A DNA stretch of 44,945 nucleotides from Vibrionales bacterium SWAT-3 (GCA_000169995.1 AAZW01000039.1:1-44945); one strand, 5' to 3'. Shown: positions 1-8,543, counted from the first letter of the stretch. The notes: generated by a model from the sequence alone, not told the origin. A program made the numbers and translations.

Positions 1-249
1 CTTATGTGGGCCAACAATCTCAACATTTAACATCTCTGAAAGTGGCACCGTACCACCAACATGATCTAAGTGACCATGAGTCAGCACCAAGTTCACTACC
101 TTCACACCTAGCTCTTCGATGATTGCAGCTAGCTGTTGGATGTCGCCACCTGGATCAACAACGATGCCTTCCATGGTTTCATCACACCACACAATCGAGC
201 AGTTTTGAGCGAAAGAGGTAACAGGTACAACTTGATACTTAAGAGACAT
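1..249 (-). CDS. ycbL: MBL-fold metallo-hydrolase, YcbL-like, N-terminal part
   Basis: This is the N-terminal 83 codons of a metallo-beta-lactamase-fold hydrolase; the gene runs off the left edge. It starts with ATG at 249 and reads MSLKYQVVPVTSFAQNCS. The zinc-binding signature LTHGHLDHVGG (HxHxDH) is visible near residues 59-69, and VDPGGD comes before it, as in glyoxalase-II-like YcbL proteins. The family hydrolyses thioesters or related substrates at a binuclear metal site in the cytoplasm. In enterobacteria ycbB, ycbK and ycbL lie in this same order, and the two genes upstream here are ldtD/ycbB and ycbK, which supports the assignment. The exact substrate cannot be told from this fragment. 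Confidence 0.85.
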   Translation of the reverse strand, partial: MSLKYQVVPVTSFAQNCSIVWCDETMEGIVVDPGGDIQQLAAIIEELGVKVVNLVLTHGHLDHVGGTVPLSEMLNVEIVGPHK

Positions 250-349
250 ATACAAACCTTAAAGGGCAAACTAAAATTTGGGCAAACTATGACATTGGAT
301 GTCTACTTTGACAAGTGCCTACCGCTTCAGCTCACCACTGAATCTTGCT

Positions 350-898
350 CTACCAGCTTCGTACAGGGCCAGTATCAATATGGATGAAGTTACTACGAGC
401 GTAATAACCAACACCACCTGCTTGCAGACTTTTAGCTACGTCTCTCAGCTCCTTTAAATCAACACCATCAATACGGAAATCGATCGCTTTTCCAAGCATG
501 TGGTAGCTCTTTTTCGCAACCCCACTCGACTTAGATCGTAATGCTTCGTTTGTCGCCGGTGAACGGTAACCAGAGATGATCTGAACTTCTTTTTGAATAC
601 CCAGGATATTTTGGATCTGAGTGATCTGATCAAAGAGGTTCTTATCCATTGGGTGGATTTCATTGCGGCGGAAGTCTCGACATAACTTACTAAGGCGAGC
701 CATTTCATCACCAATATAGTTAGTCCCATCGAAATAACAGGTCTCTAATCTTTCACCAGTATGAAGGTTGTTCATGCTAATCGTTCTTGGTTGATCAGGG
801 TATGAAGCAAAAGCAATAGAAGGAGTAAGTGAGGCGACAACAGCAGTACCACCAGCGTAAGTCAGAAACTGACGGCGTGAAAATAAACTTTGAGACAT
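350..898 (-). CDS. ycbK: YcbK-like Tat-exported M15-type peptidase (DUF882)
   Basis: This 182-residue protein matches the YcbK/DUF882 family, zinc-dependent M15-type peptidases expected to act on periplasmic peptidoglycan. The start chosen is ATG at 898, which puts the twin-arginine motif SRRQFLTYAGG at residues 7-17, as expected of a Tat signal peptide; a longer frame to 970 would bury it. The zinc-site motifs are visible: ISGYRSPATN in mid-protein, SYHMLGKAIDF (HxxGxAxD) and HIDTGP close to the C-terminus. Length and order agree with E. coli YcbK. It lies just downstream of the L,D-transpeptidase gene but behind that gene's terminator, so it probably has its own promoter. The murein substrate is inferred from the family. 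Confidence 0.9.
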   Translation of the reverse strand: MSQSLFSRRQFLTYAGGTAVVASLTPSIAFASYPDQPRTISMNNLHTGERLETCYFDGTNYIGDEMARLSKLCRDFRRNEIHPMDKNLFDQITQIQNILGIQKEVQIISGYRSPATNEALRSKSSGVAKKSYHMLGKAIDFRIDGVDLKELRDVAKSLQAGGVGYYARSNFIHIDTGPVRSW

Positions 899-968
899 AC
901 AGCAAGAAAACCAATTAGATCGAACAAAAAACGCACGATACATAATGGGATTTGCTGCGTCAACGTAC

Positions 969-1011
969 AAAAACCGCGCAAAAAGTTAGTATTTGTAACC
1001 TTTGCACGGTT
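969..1011 (-). terminator. Rho-independent terminator after ldtD
   Basis: An 11-bp stem with one G.T wobble pairs AACCGCGCAAA (972-982) with TTTGCACGGTT (1001-1011) around an 18-nt loop. Read on the minus strand it is followed by five T residues (969-973). It lies 86 bp beyond the ldtD stop and before ycbK, so it should end the ldtD transcript. Confidence 0.6.
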
Positions 1012-1012
1012 A

Positions 1013-1031
1013 GTTATTGATACTCATTATA
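1013..1031. promoter_or_regulatory. Possible Fur box between ldtD and ycbK
   Basis: GTTATTGATACTCATTATA matches 15 of 19 positions of the Fur consensus GATAATGATAATCATTATC by eye. It lies about 115 bp upstream of the ycbK start, but the ldtD terminator stands between it and ycbK, so which transcript it would control is unclear. The region is AT-rich and chance similarity is possible. Confidence 0.35.
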
Positions 1032-1096
1032 ATTTTATCAATAGGAGGCGAGTTGTCATTTTTTGGTCAAGATCACCATTCTATGCATATCTGCCA

Positions 1097-2635
1097 TTAA
1101 CCACCCTGTTTATCGTATTGATAGATGTCGCCTCGGTACTGTATGCCCTCTTCTCCAAATAGCACGGTTTGGTAAATGATGTGTACGGGAATTCGTTTTT
1201 TGAGTCGAACTTTAGTATTGGGTGCTAGGTCATCACTCTGATTCGGCACTTTCTTTACCTTAGTCGCAAATAACAACTCCGCGAGTTCTTCGGCGTGCTC
1301 AACACGGATGCAACCTGAGCTGTAGGCGCGGAAGTCATCGTTAAACAAGCTTTTACTTGGGGTGTCATGAAGATAGATGGCTCGCTTGTTGGGTGTATTG
1401 AACTTATACAAACCTAATGCGTTGCTAGAGCCTGCTTGTTGGCGCATTCGATAAGGAAACGAGTTGAAGTTGATCGTCTGCCAATCTATCTCGGTAGTAT
1501 CGACGGTTTCCATCGAACGCCAACCATCGATCACTTGAAAATTGTGTGTTTCAAGATAACTCTCGTCGGCTTTTACTTTAGGCAAGATATCTTTAACCAT
1601 GATTTTCCATGGTACGTTCCAAGTCGGGTTTAAGATCACTGAATCAAGTTTTATCTCTAAGAGTGGCGTTTTTCTCGATTTTCTCCCGACCACAACTTTA
1701 GATTCAAAAACCTCTTCCCCATCTTCCCAATACTTCATATCAAAACTAGGTACATTCACCACAATCAGTGAGTCTCTATTTCTTGGCCATAAGCGGGCAC
1801 GCTCGGCGTTCAATGCTAGGGAAGTAAGTCGATCATCAAAGCCCATATTGATCCACTTGATCGTGTCTGGTCCGATAATCCCATCCGCGGTAATCCCATG
1901 CATGCGCTGAAAAGCTTTAGTCGCGATTTGCAAGTCTCGATCAAACCGAGGGGAGTCGACAGCGATCATTGAAGTATCTACACCAACCAATGCAATGCGC
2001 TCAACTAATGTCGCTTTGTCTGAAAGCTTATCTCCCAAGCGTTTCAAACCTTTTTGTCGGTAACGTTCAATACCAAGCTCTGATGCCGTGTTTAAAACAG
2101 AATAGGTTGCTTTGAATTGGTCAAAATCGCCAACCGGTGGCGCGTAAGACAACACCATCTCCAATAAGTAGTCATTGGCGACGCTGCTTTTAAGTCTCAT
2201 AACAATATGAGGTGAAGGCGCGGGCAATTTAGAGTGCAGCTGCCCAGAGAAATACCACTCCTTACCTATGATTGGCGCATTCTCAACGTAGCTCAGATAG
2301 TAGATGAAGGTGTCGGTGAGCAGTATGTCTAACTCTTGCCACTGCTGGCGAGATTGATATTGGCGAATCTGTTTGAGCTGTCGTTCGAAAAGCGGTGCCA
2401 TCTTCGCTTGTTCAATCAGCGATAACTGGAATTCAAACGCTTTAACAAGCTCCGGGGAGTCCCACAAGAATGGAAATGAGGTGTCTTGATAAATACTCTG
2501 GGTGAGTTCGGGATAGATAAGCATGAAAGAGAGCTCTGAATCTACCGGAATAAACCGACTCTCCTCAGAACTCGTATAGCTCCATGTGTTCATGGAAACT
2601 AGTAGCAATAATCCACAAAAGTATTTCGCTAACAT
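1097..2635 (-). CDS. ldtD: L,D-transpeptidase, LdtD/YcbB type
   Basis: This is a periplasmic L,D-transpeptidase that makes 3-3 cross-links between meso-diaminopimelate residues of peptidoglycan. It has 512 residues from ATG at 2635, chosen because GGTGGAG lies just upstream and a hydrophobic signal segment (LAKYFCGLLLLVSMNTWS) follows at once. A peptidoglycan-binding domain (KAFQRMHGITADGIIGPDT) lies near residues 260-285. The YkuD catalytic domain carries YLHDTPSKSLF and the active-site motif AYSSGCIRVEHAEEL with its nucleophilic cysteine. Length and domain order fit E. coli YcbB (about 615 residues), though this protein is somewhat shorter. A terminator follows it and ycbK lies downstream. 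Confidence 0.92.
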   Translation of the reverse strand: MLAKYFCGLLLLVSMNTWSYTSSEESRFIPVDSELSFMLIYPELTQSIYQDTSFPFLWDSPELVKAFEFQLSLIEQAKMAPLFERQLKQIRQYQSRQQWQELDILLTDTFIYYLSYVENAPIIGKEWYFSGQLHSKLPAPSPHIVMRLKSSVANDYLLEMVLSYAPPVGDFDQFKATYSVLNTASELGIERYRQKGLKRLGDKLSDKATLVERIALVGVDTSMIAVDSPRFDRDLQIATKAFQRMHGITADGIIGPDTIKWINMGFDDRLTSLALNAERARLWPRNRDSLIVVNVPSFDMKYWEDGEEVFESKVVVGRKSRKTPLLEIKLDSVILNPTWNVPWKIMVKDILPKVKADESYLETHNFQVIDGWRSMETVDTTEIDWQTINFNSFPYRMRQQAGSSNALGLYKFNTPNKRAIYLHDTPSKSLFNDDFRAYSSGCIRVEHAEELAELLFATKVKKVPNQSDDLAPNTKVRLKKRIPVHIIYQTVLFGEEGIQYRGDIYQYDKQGG

Positions 2636-2714
2636 GCTCACTCCACCTTTATCCATCTCATAAGTATGGCAAAGAAATTGGAGTCAGCATGTTATTTTTA
2701 GATGACGTTATGAA

Positions 2715-3809
2715 TCAGATAGAACTCCAGTGGTTGTCCCACTGAATGGATGATTGCTGCGTTGATTTCTCATATGGTTTGCGTTGGCTAACTACACTCC
2801 CTGCCCCAGAACTCAATCTAAATTCCCCATCAAGAAGCACAGCACCGGAAGCATCAGACAATGCGGATAGCTCTACTAACTCTTTGGTTTGTTTAGACCA
2901 AATACCGTAGCAATTACCTCGTGGTGAGGTGGCGATAATCCAATCATCGGATGCTGCGATACTTGCAATGTAGTGATTAAATCGCGCCCATTGCTCTGGC
3001 TCTGCGTTCAAGGATTCGAACTCGCCGCCTTTCGTATGCATCGCCAAAAGTGAAGGATATTCATCAGGTTCACCACGGTATTGCTGACCACAAAGTACTG
3101 TCTCTGCCCCATCATGCGCTAAGTGTCGAATACTTAATTTCTTATCCAACAATTCCACCTGTTCAAGCAGATCACCTTGCGATGAAACGTAGCTCAAACT
3201 AGGCAGCATGGAATCCAAGTTTTTCGGTGTTCGACCATCAGTGTGTACACCGCCAACTCCGATAGCAAGATTACCATCAGGCATGATAATCACCTCGTGA
3301 GGGCCAATACCAAAACCAGTGAATTCCTCGACCTTACGGTACCCTTGTGCAACATCATAGACGCCAATCACGCCCTGGCTTGTGTCCGTTTTCCCTTCAG
3401 TCGCATACAGTAGTTTGCCGTCTAAGGAGTAAACGCCGTGACCATAGAAATGACGGTTGTTACCCTTCACTACCATTTTTATCTGCTCACCACTTTTGTA
3501 GTCAAACACCATAAAGTAGTCACCAGGTCGACGAGCAAACACCACCGCATGGGATGACATTGGACAAATGGCGACACCATGACCGCGCTCAGGGATCGGT
3601 AACTGAGTCAGTGGCATGCCATATTCATCAGCAACAACCGCGGAATACTGACCTCGACCATTAAGTGCGCAGCCAATCAACTGAGGCTTGCTCGATGCGT
3701 TTTCACCTGAACGGCTTGCACATCCGAACGGCAGCACTGGCACAGCAGCACAACCCAGTGCTGCTTTCAGTAGGGTTCTTCGTGTAGTATCAGTCACCAT
3801 CGGTAGCAT
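2715..3809 (-). CDS. DUF1513 protein, predicted beta-propeller Tat lipoprotein
   Basis: This 364-residue protein belongs to DUF1513, predicted periplasmic beta-propellers of unknown function. The N-terminus has a twin-arginine signal (DTTRRTLLKAALGC) and then LPFGC, which reads as a lipobox, so a Tat-exported lipoprotein is likely. Repeated blade-like stretches such as ERGHGVAICPMSSHAVVFAR and GIGPHEVIIMPDGNLAIGVG are seen, with histidines at matching places. The ATG at 3809 has AGGA a few bases upstream and lies inside the last codons of the second imelysin gene (20-nt overlap), so the two are translationally coupled. It is the last gene of the imelysin cluster. The function is not established. 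Confidence 0.85.
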   Translation of the reverse strand: MLPMVTDTTRRTLLKAALGCAAVPVLPFGCASRSGENASSKPQLIGCALNGRGQYSAVVADEYGMPLTQLPIPERGHGVAICPMSSHAVVFARRPGDYFMVFDYKSGEQIKMVVKGNNRHFYGHGVYSLDGKLLYATEGKTDTSQGVIGVYDVAQGYRKVEEFTGFGIGPHEVIIMPDGNLAIGVGGVHTDGRTPKNLDSMLPSLSYVSSQGDLLEQVELLDKKLSIRHLAHDGAETVLCGQQYRGEPDEYPSLLAMHTKGGEFESLNAEPEQWARFNHYIASIAASDDWIIATSPRGNCYGIWSKQTKELVELSALSDASGAVLLDGEFRLSSGAGSVVSQRKPYEKSTQQSSIQWDNHWSSI

Positions 3810-4851
3810 TAAATCCTATTACCACGCCAAGCTCTATCGCCACTTCTTCATGAATCAGGTACTTCAAACGCTCAAGTTTGTTGTACTGAGTCAGGACCTC
3901 GCGGTAACCCTCTTTACTCTGCAATAACTCAAACAAGCTTGAATCAGTAGGCCAAGTATCTAGCGTCAATGTGAACTGGTCAGCAACACGATCTGCAAGG
4001 TCGTTTAAGCCTTTCTCTCTCAATAATCCGTCTAGGCCATTGCCATCAGCAAGGTACAGATTCTGAAGTGCCGCTACATTGGCTTTTAGTTGAGTCATCG
4101 AGGTTTGTGCACGCCATGATTCTGAGAAGTAAGGACGCGGATGACCGATTTTAGCCATCGGACGACTCAGCTTTTTCATGCTGTAATCAAGTTGGTTGGT
4201 CAGTAGTGCGATGTATTCCGACTCCCAGCGAATCTCATCCAAAGCAAGCCATGGGTTTACTTGCCATGCTTCAGCAATTGAAGCTGATTTCATTGCCAAG
4301 TTTTGTGCAATTGCTTGTGAAGACAGGCAACCCGATGCTTTATCTTTAATCAGTGGTGATTGCTCGTCATAAAGTGACCATTCCAACGCGCCTAAACCTT
4401 GAACTGTCACGCTTTGTTGCGCGATTTCGTCTTGTGTCCAAGCTTTGTTCTGTTGAGTCAATTGACGCATTTTAAGGCCCGTCGTGTTCTTTTTGTCTGG
4501 CCAGAACTGAACATTCCAGCTCTCTTCTAATGCCGCCGTTGGACCACGTTCTTGCCCTTGCAGCGCCATCCAACTGTTCATGGTGAGCTGCCACTGATTT
4601 TTCAAAGCGTCCAACTCAACGTTATTTGTTTCACAGTAACCTTGCATCAAGGCTTCTAATTCGCTCGATTGCTTAGCGAATAGTACTGCTGAATCAAACT
4701 CCTGTTGATACACACTACGACTAATATGACTTGTCGTGTCGGCTTGATAAGACACACCGTTAACCTCAGACGAAGCCACTTGCTCCCCTGATGATTGACA
4801 GCCTGCCATGGCTAAAACCGACAAAGGCATTAACAATAATTTTTGAGCCAT
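3790..4851 (-). CDS. Imelysin-family lipoprotein, second paralogue
   Basis: This 353-residue imelysin/EfeO-superfamily protein has a lipoprotein signal peptide ending in LAMAGC, with Cys18 as the lipidation site. It is the more divergent of the two imelysins in the cluster. Where the first paralogue has the family motif GxHxxE (GYHAIE), this one reads GLGALEWSLYDE, so the histidine is replaced while the glutamate is kept. The remainder is mostly helical and rich in Trp and Gln, like the four-helix bundles of the family. AAGG lies about 8 nt before ATG 4851. It sits between the di-heme gene (160-bp gap) and DUF1513 (overlap). Imelysins are linked to iron-related envelope functions, but the biochemical role is unknown. 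Confidence 0.83.
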   Translation of the reverse strand: MAQKLLLMPLSVLAMAGCQSSGEQVASSEVNGVSYQADTTSHISRSVYQQEFDSAVLFAKQSSELEALMQGYCETNNVELDALKNQWQLTMNSWMALQGQERGPTAALEESWNVQFWPDKKNTTGLKMRQLTQQNKAWTQDEIAQQSVTVQGLGALEWSLYDEQSPLIKDKASGCLSSQAIAQNLAMKSASIAEAWQVNPWLALDEIRWESEYIALLTNQLDYSMKKLSRPMAKIGHPRPYFSESWRAQTSMTQLKANVAALQNLYLADGNGLDGLLREKGLNDLADRVADQFTLTLDTWPTDSSLFELLQSKEGYREVLTQYNKLERLKYLIHEEVAIELGVVIGFNATDGD

Positions 4852-5011
4852 GCTGTTACCTTACTTCCTAATTTTTCTTTTAATTATATGAGTTCATTAA
4901 ATATGAAAACGACCGCTGCGCTCGTATTTCTACAAGTTCAGCGGCAGTCAGTCATTTATTTGCTACTTGCTTTACTCATCAAGCCTCTAGCTCAAATGAG
5001 TTCAAGTTAGC

Positions 5012-6400
5012 TTATAGTGAATCTAAGAACGCCAGCAGTGCTTCACGTTCGCTACGACTTAGTGACAACACTTGCTGTTTAGCCATCTCAGCTTCACCAC
5101 CATGCCAAAGCACCGCTTCCATCACGTTTCTTGCTCGACCATCATGCAGCAAGAAGGTGTGGCCATTCACTTCTTTTGTATAGCCTAAACCCCACAGTGG
5201 TGTGGTTCGCCACTCACGTCCATTCGCTAGATACTCTGGACGATTATCCGCTAGGCCTTCGCCCATATCATGCAGCAGCATATCGGTATAAGGGCTGATT
5301 AACTGATCAGATAGTGCTGGCAAACCTTCGCGCTTAGCTGTACGAATTTCAGCTTGGTGGCAGCTTTGGCAACCAACCTCATTGAACAATTGTTTGCCTT
5401 GAATGACTGCCGGATCATCAACATTACGACGGATTGGAACCGCCAAATGTTGAGAATAGAACTCTACGAAGTCGAGAATGTTGTCACTTACTTCAGGTTC
5501 ACCACCATTTGGGAAGTCATCACAAGTTGATTGGGCTGAGGTGCAGTTTTCGTTCGGGAATAAGCTGCTTGTCAAGCCTAAATCACCGTTAAATGCTGCC
5601 GCATTTTGCTGCATGAGATTTGGCTGACCAGCTTTCCAACCGAAACGTCCCAGTGCCATTTCGTTCGTGCGAACATCAAGAACGTAATTGGCTTTACCCG
5701 ATACGCCTTGGTTCTCCGCTGCTTGTTGCTTCGCGAAACCAAGAATCGTCTCTTGAGGAATACTCTCGAGTAGGCCCAAACCGATCATCGGTGGCGCAAC
5801 ACGAGCTGAGAATTCTGTTTTAGGGTGCATTTCACCAAAAGCAAGTTCAGTGATCTTTAAAGAAGGTTTACGCAGAGTAACAACCGTGCCGTCTTTAAAA
5901 GTAACAGGCACATCTGTGTAGCTGATGTTCACCTTGCCCTCTGGTTTTACCCCTTGAAGCGCAAAGTCTTGAAGCTGACCGCCGTATGTTGGCTCTGGAA
6001 TGCCACCATCGCGAATAAAGGCTTGTCGCTGCTCAGGTGTTTCTGCTGGGATACTAAGGCGAACCAGCATAGACACGGCGTTCTCATCGCCTTTTTCTGG
6101 CGCGTGACCTCGCCCATCTTTGATGTGACAGTTTTGACAACCATTGGTGTTAAACAACGGGCCTAAACCATCACGAGCGTCAGTTGATGATGGCGCGGGT
6201 ACCCAAGGGTTTCTAAAGAAGCTGTTGCCTACGCTGAAATCTAAGCGCTTGCTCATTGGCAAGTTAGCAGCAGGAAGAGAAAAAGCATTCGCCCCGTCTT
6301 TCTTCACGGTTGTTTTACCACCGGAGTAAGTTTCATGGGCGTGTAATGGAGATAAGAAAAACAGTGCAGTTAAGAGTGAGGCTGATAGATACGACTTCAT
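5012..6400 (-). CDS. Di-heme oxidoreductase (DHOR / 'thiol oxidoreductase') cytochrome
   Basis: This 462-residue protein has a Sec signal peptide (SASLLTALFFLSPLHA). It has two c-type heme motifs: GCQNCH near residue 90, and GCQSCH near residue 345. The spacing and length fit the di-haem oxidoreductase family, relatives of di-heme cytochrome c peroxidases and MauG, exported to the periplasm. The distal region contains WRTTPLWGLG and FLLHDGRARNVMEAVLWHGG, conserved in this family. In many gammaproteobacteria it is found with imelysins, as here, and is often labelled thiol oxidoreductase, but the substrate is unknown. AAGG lies about 10 nt before ATG 6400. A redox role in periplasmic metal handling is inference from context. 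Confidence 0.88.
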   Translation of the reverse strand: MKSYLSASLLTALFFLSPLHAHETYSGGKTTVKKDGANAFSLPAANLPMSKRLDFSVGNSFFRNPWVPAPSSTDARDGLGPLFNTNGCQNCHIKDGRGHAPEKGDENAVSMLVRLSIPAETPEQRQAFIRDGGIPEPTYGGQLQDFALQGVKPEGKVNISYTDVPVTFKDGTVVTLRKPSLKITELAFGEMHPKTEFSARVAPPMIGLGLLESIPQETILGFAKQQAAENQGVSGKANYVLDVRTNEMALGRFGWKAGQPNLMQQNAAAFNGDLGLTSSLFPNENCTSAQSTCDDFPNGGEPEVSDNILDFVEFYSQHLAVPIRRNVDDPAVIQGKQLFNEVGCQSCHQAEIRTAKREGLPALSDQLISPYTDMLLHDMGEGLADNRPEYLANGREWRTTPLWGLGYTKEVNGHTFLLHDGRARNVMEAVLWHGGEAEMAKQQVLSLSRSEREALLAFLDSL

Positions 6401-6466
6401 ACAGTGCCTTGCTGAATTTTTGATTTTAGTTTTTATAAGGAAGTGGCTTTTTTCTTAGCAAACAAT

Positions 6467-6489
6467 TAAGGGCCCAATTAGAGCCCTTA
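6467..6489 (-). terminator. Inter-cistronic hairpin (weak terminator or attenuator)
   Basis: TAAGGGC (6467-6473) pairs with GCCCTTA (6483-6489) around a 9-nt loop, between the first imelysin and the di-heme gene. Read on the minus strand only a mixed AT stretch follows, so it more likely trims or attenuates read-through than fully stops it. Confidence 0.4.
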
Positions 6490-6511
6490 CGTTATTTTCT
6501 GGCTCGGGTTC

Positions 6512-7771
6512 TTAGAACTCGTGGTCAGCCGTGTCTGGGTTTAGGCTATCAATGCCAATCACACCAGCAGCACGCTCAATTGCAGCAGTTTGAGATACTA
6601 GAGCAACAATTGTTTTGTTTACTAATGCATTACCTGCAGCGTTGTCAGCAGCGATTAGCTGGTCAAAGTGCTGGTTGTTTTTCTCAGCCGATGTTACTAG
6701 CTGGCCTACTTGTGCACGTGCTAGGTCAAACTGCTTTTGAATCTCTTTCGCAGCTTGCTCATCTTTTTGCTCAACTAGGTCAAATAGGCTTGGACCAGAA
6801 AGTAGAGTACCATCTTCACGCTTGTATAGACCCGTGTAAACGTTGTAGATGCCTTGCTCGTTGTAGTAGTGAGAGTTGTGCGTGTTATCAGAGAAGCAAT
6901 CGTGCTCATCTTCAGTAGAGTTAGCTTCTAGAGCTACCTTCATACGCTCACCAGCAAGCTCACCAAGAGACAGTGAACCCATGCCGAATAGCATTTTACG
7001 TAGGCCGTTTTCACTTGATTCAGAAAGAAGCTCTTGACGGTAGTTACCTTTCTCGCCTTCAGCCCATTGCTTTTCCATCCACTCTAGGTCTTGAATTAGT
7101 AGCTCAGCTGATGCTTTTAGGTATGCGCCACGACGGTCACAGTTGCCATTTGTACACTCAGCACCAACAACGAAGTCAGTGTAAGCACGCTCACCTGCAC
7201 CTGAGTTTGTGCCATTCATATCTTGACCCCAAAGTAGGAATTCAATCGCGTGGTAACCCGATGCTACGTTTGCTTCAGAACCACCGATCTCGTTTAGCTC
7301 TGCGATTAGCTCAGGAGTAATATTCGTCGCATCTACTGTCGTCTGACCAATTTGGAACGTTTTGTTTGCAACGATGTTAGCGCTTGCGCCTTCGTTACCT
7401 AGTTCGTATTGGTAATCAGAAGAAACGTAATCAATCAGGCCTTCATCTAGTGGCCATGCGTTTAGTTGACCTTCCCAATCATCAACAACCACGTTACCGA
7501 AGCGGAATACTTCAGACTGCTGGTATGGTACGCGAGATTCAAGCCAAGCTAGTTTTACTTTCTCGAAGTTGCCAGCAGAAGGAGAAGCTAAGAAGGTATC
7601 GATAGAAGAGTTCAACGCTTTTGCTGTGATTACTGAGTCAGCAAATACCGCGTGTGCAATATCTGCGTAATGTTCTACCACTTGATCTTGAGTTACTGCA
7701 GCGAAAGAAGAAGCAGAGGCAAAAATGAGTGACGAAGTTACGGCTTTTGTCACTAAAGATTTGATAGTCAT
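6512..7771 (-). CDS. Imelysin-family protein with GxHxxE motif (IrpA/ICMP-like)
   Basis: This 419-residue periplasmic protein is of the imelysin (peptidase M75-like, EfeO-related) family and includes IrpA- and ICMP-like members. A Sec signal peptide ends at SSFAA. The defining motif is SGYHAIEFLLWGQD (GxHxxE), near residues 188-201. Two cysteines (AECTNGNCDRRG) follow, and a second half-repeat contains LGELAGERM and HNSHYYNEQGIYN. The family is linked to iron by Fur control and resemblance to EfeO; peptidase activity is not generally supported. It is the first gene of a four-gene cluster with a Fur box at 7816-7834, and AAGGA precedes ATG 7771. Iron-regulated expression is thus likely; the molecular role is not known. 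Confidence 0.9.
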   Translation of the reverse strand: MTIKSLVTKAVTSSLIFASASSFAAVTQDQVVEHYADIAHAVFADSVITAKALNSSIDTFLASPSAGNFEKVKLAWLESRVPYQQSEVFRFGNVVVDDWEGQLNAWPLDEGLIDYVSSDYQYELGNEGASANIVANKTFQIGQTTVDATNITPELIAELNEIGGSEANVASGYHAIEFLLWGQDMNGTNSGAGERAYTDFVVGAECTNGNCDRRGAYLKASAELLIQDLEWMEKQWAEGEKGNYRQELLSESSENGLRKMLFGMGSLSLGELAGERMKVALEANSTEDEHDCFSDNTHNSHYYNEQGIYNVYTGLYKREDGTLLSGPSLFDLVEQKDEQAAKEIQKQFDLARAQVGQLVTSAEKNNQHFDQLIAADNAAGNALVNKTIVALVSQTAAIERAAGVIGIDSLNPDTADHEF

Positions 7772-7815
7772 GAAGCATCCTTGTTGAGCTTTAAATTATT
7801 ATTCGTAGTAATAGT

Positions 7816-7834
7816 GCAAACCATTATCATTTAC
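7816..7834 (-). promoter_or_regulatory. Fur box upstream of the imelysin cluster
   Basis: On the minus strand the site reads GTAAATGATAATGGTTTGC, 13 of 19 matches to the Fur consensus with the AATGATAAT core intact. It lies about 45 bp upstream of the first imelysin start, the right place to cover a promoter. This suggests iron repression of the cluster. Confidence 0.65.
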
Positions 7835-7883
7835 ACTACGGATTCGAATAATACAAACTTACAATTTTATTGCAAGATAAATA

Positions 7884-7908
7884 CAAAAAAACCTCACATA
7901 TGTGAGGT
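7884..7908 (-). terminator. ribA terminator
   Basis: ACCTCACAT/ATGTGAGGT (7891-7908) is a perfect 9-bp palindromic stem. On the minus strand it is followed by seven T residues (7885-7891), a classic intrinsic terminator 39 bp after the ribA stop. The imelysin promoter lies directly beyond it. Confidence 0.8.
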
Positions 7909-7946
7909 CTTTAAACATTTTTGTGTTAGGTGCAACAAGCAGCGGA

Positions 7947-8543
7947 TTAGATATCCAGGTTATGCTTGCCGTGTGAAACTTTAGCTTTTAGGTAGCTTTC
8001 ATTACCAGATTTGATATGAGCAGAAGTATTCACCACTTCTTCAATCTCGATACCATATGACTTAAGCTCATTAATCTTCTTAGGGTTGTTCGTCAACAAA
8101 CGAATCTTCGGGATACCTAGCGCACGCAGCATCTCAGCCGCTTCAGTGAAATCACGCAAATCATCACCAAAGCCTAGATGGTTATTTGCTTCGTAGGTGT
8201 TCATACCTTCACTTTGAAGACGGTATGCATCGATCTTATTATATAAACCAATACCACGGCCTTCTTGGCGTAGATAAAGAATCACACCGCCAGTTTCGCC
8301 CATGATTCTAATGGTTTCATCTAACTGCTCACCGCAATCACAGCGAGAAGAGTGGAAAACATCACCAGTAAGGCACTCAGAGTGCATACGAACAAGAGGG
8401 ACATCTTGTGTTTTATCTGCTGATTTAAATATTACAGCAACATGCTCTTTATCTGTTTTCAATCCATGAAAAGAGAGTAATTCAGCATCAATACTGCTTG
8501 TTACCCCTACTTTGAAATCTATTCTGGCACGCACTTCCGCCAT
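7947..8543 (-). CDS. ribA: GTP cyclohydrolase II
   Basis: RibA converts GTP to 2,5-diamino-6-ribosylamino-4(3H)-pyrimidinone 5'-phosphate with loss of formate and pyrophosphate, the first step of riboflavin synthesis, in the cytoplasm. The protein has 198 residues from ATG 8543 (MAEVRARIDF), matching the usual length of about 196; an in-frame GTG at 8582 is less likely. Zinc-site cysteines lie in SECLTGDVFHSSRCDCG. The catalytic and substrate regions RQEGRGIGLYNKI and LLTNNPKKI are intact. It stands alone between two terminators. A 17-bp palindrome lies about 135 bp upstream (8679-8695). No FMN riboswitch was recognised. Confidence 0.95.
   Translation of the reverse strand: MAEVRARIDFKVGVTSSIDAELLSFHGLKTDKEHVAVIFKSADKTQDVPLVRMHSECLTGDVFHSSRCDCGEQLDETIRIMGETGGVILYLRQEGRGIGLYNKIDAYRLQSEGMNTYEANNHLGFGDDLRDFTEAAEMLRALGIPKIRLLTNNPKKINELKSYGIEIEEVVNTSAHIKSGNESYLKAKVSHGKHNLDI

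Noticed and set aside
890..1162. 90-codon plus-strand frame antisense to ycbK/ldtD ends
   Set aside because: It overlaps two well-supported genes on the other strand, shows no domain or ribosome site, and is arginine-rich low-quality sequence.
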